5,840 nucleotides of DNA from Gammaproteobacteria bacterium (GTDB lineage Bacteria; Pseudomonadota; Gammaproteobacteria; UBA6429; Thiohalophilaceae). The notes under the pieces were generated by a model. The model did no database searches. It was not told the DNA's origin and was given only the letters and a program-made list of their open reading frames with translations. Every line of letters starts with the position of its first letter. Positions within the stretch are counted from its first letter, which is position 1. The stretch covers positions 1-5,840 of the forward strand of contig JAOULB010000154.1 in the NCBI GenBank assembly GCA_029882235.1, written 5' to 3'. This document shows positions 1 to 4,828 of the stretch, in pieces. The translations under genes and the position numbers were made by a program.

Positions 1-1099
1 CTTCGCCACCGCGTAGCATGGCACGTGTGGCAGCCGCATCCTGCATCAGAATTTCACGCATGAAGGCCAGGCCAGCTTCAACAGAGGCAAGAATGGTTAA
101 CAGCCCCAGTGAAATCCAGATCATCCTAACGCGCGTTTTATCATTTAGAGCCCCAATGACTGGGAACAAACGTGTAATGCGCATCGACTCCATCAGGAAC
201 AGTCCCATTGCCACCTCAACCAGAATGATAACCAATGCCGCAATGTTGGCCGTTTGAAAGCCCATAATCCGACTTGTGCCACCAACCATTTCTGACATTG
301 GCGTTGCAATCAGATTAAAGTTAATGATTGCACCACCGACAGCGACCATTAATACGAAGGCAGAGATAAAAAACTGTGTCATCGAAGAAGATGAAAGTTC
401 TCGAACCGCACGATCTGTCTTCTTCTGTATATTTTCATAATCTTCCATGTGACGGTCGATCACTTTAGCGCGACTCAGGAGACTATTGACATTCTTATCG
501 ACATTGGTCAGTGCAGTTAAAACCTTACGCCAGTGTGGCATCATGTCTTTAAGATACATATGACGCTTATGACTCGATTTCCGATACTCTTCAATTGCGT
601 TATTGTTTGCTTTAACTAATGAGTGGTGAATATCATCAAGAATACTACCTACCATGGGATCATCTTTGGCTGGAATTTTTGATACTGCCTCAACGGCCTT
701 GATCCAACCCGGCGGCGATGGCGGTACTTCCGTACTCTGTTTGTAATCTTCATCGATCAGGGTGATTTCTTCACTGAGTTCGCGATGGAGGGCTGGATAC
801 TCAGCCAGATCCTTACGAACAGTTGCATCAACGCGTTCAAATTCACGCTCAATAATGCGCTCAACTGCCTCACGCCCCTGTGCGAGGAGAACTTCACGAT
901 TACGGTGAACAAGGCGTTTCTCGCCACGCATGATCGCACGCGCTGTCAGACGCATAGAGTTATGGATAACACGGCACAGCGCCTTAATAGCCATGTGTGC
1001 GGGTGTTCTGGCAAAGTACATCACTGCAATGATGAGAAAAAACCAGATAACCCCAGATAAGACTGGGCTTTGTACAATCATGAAGATATTAGACTCCAT
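1..1099 (-). CDS. Multi-pass membrane protein of unknown function, 3' end cut off by the window
   Basis: An open frame runs without a stop from an ATG at 1099 to the window edge, giving 366 residues with the C-terminus missing. I do not recognise the family. Visible architecture: a first membrane segment at about residues 12-29, then a long, highly charged and mostly helical stretch (30-240) that starts very basic (RTPAHMAIKALCR onward) and is therefore probably cytoplasmic, then three hydrophobic segments at about 242-264, 284-304 and 325-347. By the positive-inside rule the N-terminus would be outside, the 210-residue middle domain inside, and the chain after 347 outside. A proline-rich break (PPSPPGW, 126-132) splits the middle domain. 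No enzyme motif is visible. The start is firm because AGGAGG lies 8 nt upstream. The terminator at 1191-1215 separates it from fliA, so it is probably transcribed on its own; no link to motility can be shown from sequence. The charged helical middle could mediate protein-protein contacts, which is inference only. Confidence 0.85.
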   Translation of the reverse strand, partial: MESNIFMIVQSPVLSGVIWFFLIIAVMYFARTPAHMAIKALCRVIHNSMRLTARAIMRGEKRLVHRNREVLLAQGREAVERIIEREFERVDATVRKDLAEYPALHRELSEEITLIDEDYKQSTEVPPSPPGWIKAVEAVSKIPAKDDPMVGSILDDIHHSLVKANNNAIEEYRKSSHKRHMYLKDMMPHWRKVLTALTNVDKNVNSLLSRAKVIDRHMEDYENIQKKTDRAVRELSSSSMTQFFISAFVLMVAVGGAIINFNLIATPMSEMVGGTSRIMGFQTANIAALVIILVEVAMGLFLMESMRITRLFPVIGALNDKTRVRMIWISLGLLTILASVEAGLAFMREILMQDAAATRAMLRGGE

Positions 1100-1107
1100 A
1101 CTAAAGA

Positions 1108-1113
1108 CCTCCT
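1108..1113 (-). promoter_or_regulatory. Strong Shine-Dalgarno site of the membrane protein gene
   Basis: The minus strand reads AGGAGG with 8 nt to the ATG at 1099. This full match at ideal spacing fixes the start and contrasts with the weak sites in front of cheR and cheD. I saw no convincing sigma-70, sigma-54 or sigma-28 promoter between this site and the terminator at 1191-1215; the AT-rich stretch at 1130-1145 has only poor -10 candidates. Confidence 0.85.
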
Positions 1114-1190
1114 GGGTCAGATAACTACAATTTTAGAATTATGCTGTCACGAACTGACTACATATTCATCGGTCGATGTTAACGTTATAT

Positions 1191-1215
1191 AAAGTAAAAA
1201 AACCGCCAAGCGGTT
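1191..1215 (-). terminator. Intrinsic (Rho-independent) terminator after fliA
   Basis: On the minus strand AACCGC (1215-1210), loop TTG (1209-1207) and GCGGTT (1206-1201) form a perfect 6-bp GC-rich hairpin. It is followed directly by a T-run (seven T in a row at 1202-1196, then ACTTT). It lies 80 nt after the fliA stop and about 92 nt before the start of the next gene, so it should end the fliA transcript and insulate the membrane protein gene. On the plus strand the hairpin is not followed by a T-run, so it works in one direction only. Confidence 0.85.
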
Positions 1216-1226
1216 CACAGAACCCT

Positions 1227-1258
1227 TGTGGTCTTTATCTAAAAGGCAGCTGACCACA
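1227..1258 (-). repeat. 7-bp inverted repeat in the fliA 3' untranslated region
   Basis: TGTGGTC (1227-1233) and GACCACA (1252-1258), read on the plus strand, are perfect inverted copies separated by 18 nt. In the fliA transcript they could form a hairpin just before the terminator. There is no T-run next to it, so it is not itself a terminator; it could be a 3'-end stabilising structure, or chance. Confidence 0.4.
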
Positions 1259-1277
1259 TATATATTAGTGTATATAT
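1258..1277. repeat. AT-only inverted repeat after fliA
   Basis: ATATATA (1258-1264) and TATATAT (1271-1277) are perfect inverted copies around a 6-nt centre. The element abuts the neighbouring dyad and lies 18-37 nt past the fliA stop. Low-complexity AT sequence makes such repeats by chance fairly often, so no function is assigned. Confidence 0.3.
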
Positions 1278-1294
1278 CGGGCTTGTGCTTAAAT

Positions 1295-2026
1295 TTAACG
1301 TTCTATATCAGCGAATTTTGTACGGATACGTAGATGGGCCTGACTTAATAACTGGCTAACACGTGACTCGCTCACGCCCAGTACCTTTCCAATTTCCTTC
1401 AGATTAAGTTCGTCATCGTAGTACATACTCACTACAAAACACTCTCTTTCCGGCAGGCTGGAAATGGCTTCAACCAGTTGTTTTTTGAATTCGTCCCGTT
1501 GCACAGTCTGCGACGGCTCAGGTTGTCTTGACTGCATTCCTTCGCCCATTAAATCTTCTGTAACCCCCATATCAACAAAATTAAGCACGCGGCAATTACT
1601 TGTTTCCTGCAATATCGCGTGATATTCGTCGAGGCTTATATCAAGCTCTTCCGCAATTTCCTGACCTCGTGCATCGCGTCCAGTTGCACCTTCGATTTTT
1701 CGTATCGCTGCCATGAGCTCGCGTTCTTTGCGATGCACTGATTTTGGAGCCCAGTCATTACGACGTAGCTCGTCGAGCATGGAACCGCGGATACGAATGG
1801 TGGCATAGGTCTCAAAACTTGCACCCTGAGTGGGGTCATAGAGTTGTGATGCATCAAGTAATCCAAGCATACCCGCCTGGATTAAATCGTCGACCATTAC
1901 GCTGGCTGGAAGTCGGGCTGACAAATGATAGGCAATTCGATGCACCATAGCTCCATGCTTTTGCACCAGCTCATCAGCCGTTTCTAGTTGGCTTGCATCA
2001 TATTTTTTTGCGTTGCGCATGGCCAT
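1295..2026 (-). CDS. fliA: Flagellar RNA polymerase sigma factor FliA (sigma-28)
   Basis: This is an alternative sigma factor that directs RNA polymerase to late flagellar, motor and chemotaxis genes and in the family is held inactive by anti-sigma FlgM until the hook is complete. It has 243 residues from the chosen start, close to the 239 of the Escherichia coli protein. Region 2 lies at about 21-95 with LPASVMVDDLIQAG (39-52) and the family-typical MLDELRRNDWAPKSV (83-97). Region 3 is about 100-143. Region 4 is about 183-238 with SLPERE (190-195) and the helix-turn-helix LKEIGKVLGVSESRVSQLLS (209-228). All regions are present, with no break. Three in-frame ATGs lie at 2032, 2026 and 2020; the AAGG at 2039-2036 is only 3 nt from the first but 9 nt from the second, so 2026 is preferred, with 2032 the alternative. 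cheB lies upstream, but the 200-nt gap with its own promoters suggests a separate unit; a terminator follows at 1191-1215. Confidence 0.96.
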   Translation of the reverse strand: MAMRNAKKYDASQLETADELVQKHGAMVHRIAYHLSARLPASVMVDDLIQAGMLGLLDASQLYDPTQGASFETYATIRIRGSMLDELRRNDWAPKSVHRKERELMAAIRKIEGATGRDARGQEIAEELDISLDEYHAILQETSNCRVLNFVDMGVTEDLMGEGMQSRQPEPSQTVQRDEFKKQLVEAISSLPERECFVVSMYYDDELNLKEIGKVLGVSESRVSQLLSQAHLRIRTKFADIER

Positions 2027-2108
2027 ACACATTTACCTTAATGTTGGTTTGGTGGTGTATCCTGGGCCCTACATTCCTTTTGATAACGCTTCCTCTACCC
2101 ATGAATAC

Positions 2109-2135
2109 AAATCGGATTTTTTCCTGAAAGCTTTA
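2109..2135 (-). promoter_or_regulatory. Predicted sigma-28 (FliA) promoter of fliA
   Basis: The minus strand reads TAAAGCTT (2135-2128), an 11-nt spacer, then TCCGATTT (2116-2109). The enterobacterial FliA consensus is TAAAGTTT, 11 nt, GCCGATAA, so the -35 matches at 7 of 8, the -10 at 5 of 8 including the CCGAT core, and the spacing is exact. Transcription would start near 2103, leaving a leader of about 75 nt. This implies positive autoregulation of fliA, as is known in E. coli. Predicted by eye; not tested. Confidence 0.65.
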
Positions 2136-2136
2136 G

Positions 2137-2153
2137 TGCAATCGTTATTCCAA
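2137..2153 (-). promoter_or_regulatory. Predicted sigma-54 (RpoN) promoter of fliA
   Basis: The minus strand reads TTGGAATAACGATTGCA. Against the sigma-54 consensus YTGGCACGRNNNTTGCW it keeps the invariant GG (-24) and GC (-12) exactly 10 nt apart, and has a perfect TTGCA, but departs at three positions of the -24 box (A, T and A for C, C and G). Transcription would start near 2127. In polar flagellates such as Vibrio and Pseudomonas, middle flagellar genes are RpoN-dependent with an activator of the FlrA/FleQ or FlrC/FleR type, so this location makes sense. It ends 1 nt before the sigma-28 -35 element. Confidence 0.6.
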
Positions 2154-2166
2154 GTTGTGAATAGCG

Positions 2167-2192
2167 GTAAGGTTATTTGTATAAAACCTTAC
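2167..2192. promoter_or_regulatory. Inverted repeat upstream of the fliA promoters, possible activator site
   Basis: GTAAGGTT (2167-2174) and AACCTTAC (2185-2192) form a perfect 8-bp dyad around a 10-nt centre. Its midpoint is about 52 nt upstream of the start predicted for the sigma-54 promoter. Dyads of this size bind dimeric regulators, and sigma-54 promoters need an upstream activator. The alternative reading, a terminator hairpin for the cheB transcript, is weaker because no T-run follows on the minus strand. No known box is recognised. Confidence 0.4.
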
Positions 2193-2203
2193 ATATCAGT
2201 GAC

Positions 2204-2217
2204 TTATGCGCGCATAA
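2204..2217. repeat. 14-bp perfect palindrome just after cheB
   Basis: TTATGCGCGCATAA equals its own reverse complement and has no spacer, starting 10 nt after the cheB stop codon. A spacerless palindrome folds poorly as an RNA hairpin and is more typical of a binding site for a symmetrical protein. It sits about 84 nt upstream of the predicted sigma-54 start. The factor, if any, is unknown. Confidence 0.4.
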
Positions 2218-2226
2218 ATACTTTTG

Positions 2227-3303
2227 TCATTTTTTCGCAAGGGTTATTAATTTCCCCGCAATCTTCTCAAGCGGCAATTCCTTGTCAACAGCGCCAAGCT
2301 TTACCGCTTCGCCGGGCATGCCCCAGACCACGCTGGTTTTTTCGTCCTGGGCAACCGTTGGCGCACCCTGCTCTTTCATCTCTAACAGCCCAGCAGCACC
2401 GTCATCGCCCATTCCTGTCAAAATGACGCCGATGGCATTTGGGCCTACATTCTGGGCGACCGATCGAAACAGGACATCAACACTGGGGATATGGCGATTT
2501 ACCGGAGGTCCATCATTCAAACGACAGTAATAACGCGCACCACTGCGTTCGACAATCAGATGTCGATCACCGGGTGCAATAAAGGCATGACCAGGAATAA
2601 TTTGATCCCCATCCTTGGCCTCAGTCACTGTTAATGCAGAAACACTATTCACGCGATTGGCAAACGATTTACTAAAGGCAGCAGGAATATGCTGGGTAAC
2701 AACAATGCCTGGTGAATTCGCGGGCATGCCTTCCAGTACTTCACGTATTGCCTCGGTTCCACCAGTGGATGCACCTATAGCAATAATTTTTTCAGTTGTC
2801 TTTAGATGCGACTTACCGCCTTCTCGCTTTTCAATAATGGCATCCGCACTTAACTTTGGTTCAACTTTTTCTGTTTTGATACGATCTTCTATTGATCGAA
2901 CTTTCGCTTTTGATGCAATTTTTACTTTTTCAATAATTTCTGCGGCATAGTCGTCCATTGATTCAACAACATTAAGATTAGGTTTGGTGACATAATCCAC
3001 CGCGCCATACTCAAGCGCTTCCAGAGTAACCTCGGCACCCTGTTCTGTCATCGTTGAAACCATAACAACGGGCATGGGTCGTAGACGCATGAGATTTTTA
3101 AGAAAGGTAATGCCATCCATTTTTGGCATTTCAACATCAAGAGTCAAAACATCAGGATTGAGTTTTTTAATTTTCTCTCTAGCGATATAAGGATCAGCTG
3201 CCGAATCAAGCACTTGAATCTGTGGATCTTTATTGAGAATTTCAGTTAATAATTTCCTGATTAATGCAGAATCATCTATTACAAGGACACCGATCTTGCT
3301 CAT
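2227..3303 (-). CDS. cheB: Chemotaxis response regulator / receptor methylesterase CheB
   Basis: CheB removes methyl groups from receptor glutamates (and deamidates some glutamines) in the cytoplasm, activated by phosphorylation from CheA, so closing the adaptation loop. From the ATG at 3303 it has 358 residues. An N-terminal receiver domain (about 1-120) shows the acidic pair D10/D11 (VIDDSALIR), phospho-acceptor D56 (TLDVEMPKMDG), S83 and K107 (TKP). A Lys/Glu-rich linker spans about 125-170. The C-terminal esterase domain has S179 (IGASTGGTEA), H205 (VTQHIP) and D301 (TGMGDDG), spaced exactly as the S164-H190-D286 triad of enteric CheB, so the linker region is about 15 residues longer. A GTG at 3312 in frame would add three residues, but AAGGG at 3316-3312 stands 8 nt before the ATG and fixes the start. 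The gene follows cheD with 11 nt between, in one operon with cheR and the receptor. Confidence 0.97.
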   Translation of the reverse strand: MSKIGVLVIDDSALIRKLLTEILNKDPQIQVLDSAADPYIAREKIKKLNPDVLTLDVEMPKMDGITFLKNLMRLRPMPVVMVSTMTEQGAEVTLEALEYGAVDYVTKPNLNVVESMDDYAAEIIEKVKIASKAKVRSIEDRIKTEKVEPKLSADAIIEKREGGKSHLKTTEKIIAIGASTGGTEAIREVLEGMPANSPGIVVTQHIPAAFSKSFANRVNSVSALTVTEAKDGDQIIPGHAFIAPGDRHLIVERSGARYYCRLNDGPPVNRHIPSVDVLFRSVAQNVGPNAIGVILTGMGDDGAAGLLEMKEQGAPTVAQDEKTSVVWGMPGEAVKLGAVDKELPLEKIAGKLITLAKK

Positions 3304-3311
3304 TTTGTACA

Positions 3312-3316
3312 CCCTT
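3312..3316 (-). promoter_or_regulatory. Shine-Dalgarno site of cheB overlapping the cheD stop codon
   Basis: The minus strand reads AAGGG at 3316-3312, 8 nt before the ATG at 3303. The first two A of the site are also the last two bases of the cheD TAA. This arrangement favours reinitiation after cheD and decides the cheB start in favour of ATG 3303 over GTG 3312, which would overlap the site itself. Confidence 0.75.
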
Positions 3317-3974
3317 AATCATCAAAAAGCTCAATATCCCCCGATATTGGTTTCTGTTCGAGTTCTGAACGGTAACTGCTTTCGCGTTCGATAATGGTTG
3401 AGTTGTGCATTTTACGTAGTTTTTTAATTTGCACTTTTCCACTTTTCGGATCATAAATAACCTTGCGTGGATATACGTCCCCGAGATCTTCTGCAGCAAT
3501 TTTAAAGCCTTCAGTGGCAAGATATTCTCTTACGAATTTTATATTTCTTCCACCAATATCTGTTTCAGTCATATGCTGTATGACTTTACCACCACCAAAC
3601 ACTTTAATTTCCAGGTGTTCACGCCGACCACCATTTTTTAAAATATCATTAATCAATTTTTCCATGGCAAAGTTACCATAACGGGTTGCGTCTGTGTTCC
3701 TTGACATTAATTTGCCAGAATCAGCGCCTAATGGCAGCATAAAATGATTCATACCACCAATCCCCATTGCCGGATCACGAATACATGCCGACACGCAGGA
3801 GCCGAGCACAGTTATGATCAACTCGTCACTGGTAGTAACATAATATTGGCCAGGTAAAATTTTTGCGGCATATAATTTTCGTTGGCGATCCCAGTAACGA
3901 TTAATCTCAGAAAACCCGCGCAACGCTTTGCCTGGCTTGGGTAGATTTTCTTTTGAAATAAACTCAGACATCAT
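3315..3974 (-). CDS. cheD: Chemoreceptor glutamine deamidase CheD
   Basis: CheD hydrolyses specific receptor glutamines to glutamate, opening them to methylation, and in several bacteria also interacts with CheC. It has 219 residues. The catalytic core is clear: TVLGSCVSACIRDP gives nucleophile C60 with nearby T55, and GIGGMNHFMLP gives H77; the 17-residue Cys-His spacing equals that of the Thermotoga enzyme (C27, H44). VFGGGK (125-130) is the second conserved glycine patch. The N-terminal 45 residues, with INRYWDRQ and YAAKILPGQYYVT, are an extension usual in proteobacterial CheD. The C-terminal tail (about 190-219) is polar and acidic at its end. ATG codons at 3974 and 3971 are both possible. 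The start is only 2 nt after the cheR stop and has no evident Shine-Dalgarno site, so translation is probably coupled to cheR. No cheC is in the window. Confidence 0.96.
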   Translation of the reverse strand: MMSEFISKENLPKPGKALRGFSEINRYWDRQRKLYAAKILPGQYYVTTSDELIITVLGSCVSACIRDPAMGIGGMNHFMLPLGADSGKLMSRNTDATRYGNFAMEKLINDILKNGGRREHLEIKVFGGGKVIQHMTETDIGGRNIKFVREYLATEGFKIAAEDLGDVYPRKVIYDPKSGKVQIKKLRKMHNSTIIERESSYRSELEQKPISGDIELFDD

Positions 3975-3976
3975 CG

Positions 3977-4813
3977 TTACCGTTTGTGATAGATCGTTTT
4001 ACCGATCAAATTAAAACGATCAGAAACCTTATGCAAAGACTCTGAGTGCCCTACAAAAAGATAGCCATCATCAGACAAAATGTCTGCATATCGCGCAAAT
4101 AATTCTCTTTGTGTCTCTTTGTTAAAATAAATAACTACATTGCGACAAAATATAATATCGAGTGGGCCTTGCATCGGCCAGTCATGCATTAAATTCAACT
4201 GTTTAAAGGTAATCATTTCCTGCAGTTCTGGAGATACTTTCATCTGACCATTTTGTGTATCGCCTCTGCCTTTACGAAAAAACTTCTTTTGTCGCTTTTG
4301 ATCGACGCCATTCACTTTTTCCTGCTGATAGACACCAGCTTTGGCGCGAGCAACAACATTTGAATCCAGGTCTGTGGCCAGAACCTTTATATCCGTATTT
4401 GGATAAGTTGCTGTCGCTTCTTTGATTGTCATGGCGATAGTGTATGGTTCTTCTCCAGTCGAGCATCCAGCCGACCAGATCCGTAACTTTTTATTCGGCC
4501 TGTTTTTTAATAGCGTTGGAATCGCCGTACCTTTCAGAAACTCAAAGTGATGCGGCTCACGAAAAAATGACGTCAGGTTAGTTGTGAGTGCATTAGTGAA
4601 CTCAACAAGCTCCTGCTCGTCATTACTCAACATGGTGAGATATTCAGAGAATCGTGTCATACCGAGCTGGCGTAAACGACGTGACAATCGACCATAAACC
4701 ATATCAACTTTATGATCAGACAGCACGATGCCAGTTCGGTCACCGACAAGGTCTCTTATGAATTCGAAGTCTTTACGTTTAAATTCGAATTCACGTTCGT
4801 AAACTGATGCCAC
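3977..4813 (-). CDS. cheR: Chemoreceptor glutamate methyltransferase CheR
   Basis: CheR transfers methyl groups from S-adenosylmethionine to receptor glutamate side chains. It has 278 residues, near the usual 270-290. An N-terminal helical domain (about 10-75) precedes TTNLTSFFREPHHF (77-90). The Rossmann methyltransferase fold has SAGCSTGEEPYTIA (114-127) at the SAM site, ATDLD (146-150), FCRNVVIYF (222-230) and the closing GHSESL (255-260). Between about 160 and 205 lies the beta-subdomain; its loop FRKGRGDTQNG contains the Gly-x-Gly reported for CheRs that bind a receptor C-terminal pentapeptide. This fits the EWSEF tail of the receptor next door. There is no C-terminal TPR extension. The start is a GTG at 4813: the only upstream codons back to the receptor stop are five non-standard ones, and the next ATG is at residue 38. 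No Shine-Dalgarno site is visible. Confidence 0.97.
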   Translation of the reverse strand: MASVYEREFEFKRKDFEFIRDLVGDRTGIVLSDHKVDMVYGRLSRRLRQLGMTRFSEYLTMLSNDEQELVEFTNALTTNLTSFFREPHHFEFLKGTAIPTLLKNRPNKKLRIWSAGCSTGEEPYTIAMTIKEATATYPNTDIKVLATDLDSNVVARAKAGVYQQEKVNGVDQKRQKKFFRKGRGDTQNGQMKVSPELQEMITFKQLNLMHDWPMQGPLDIIFCRNVVIYFNKETQRELFARYADILSDDGYLFVGHSESLHKVSDRFNLIGKTIYHKR

Positions 4814-4828
4814 GATAATGCTACGCGA

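Noticed and set aside
18..257. Plus-strand open frames at 18-257, 785-1060 and 930-1124
   Set aside because: They lie antisense to the continuous membrane-protein frame, which has membrane segments and an ideal ribosome site.
1274..1300. Sigma-28-like -10 box CCCGATAT at 1281-1274
   Set aside because: The -10 is good (6 of 8 with CCGATA), but at the required 11-nt spacing the -35 position reads CGTTAAAT, which does not match, and the terminator lies between it and the next gene.
2167..2192. The GTAAGGTT dyad as a terminator for the cheB operon
   Set aside because: No T-run follows the hairpin on the minus strand and the stem is AT-rich; an operator-like role is at least as likely, so it is listed as a possible regulatory site.
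2013..2426. Plus-strand open frame across the fliA-cheB gap
   Set aside because: It overlaps the start of fliA and the 3' end of cheB, has no ribosome site that I can see, and the product resembles nothing known. The gap is better explained by promoter motifs.
3272..3520. Minus-strand frame of 82 codons across the cheD-cheB junction
   Set aside because: It is out of frame with both CheD and CheB, whose motifs are continuous across the same DNA.
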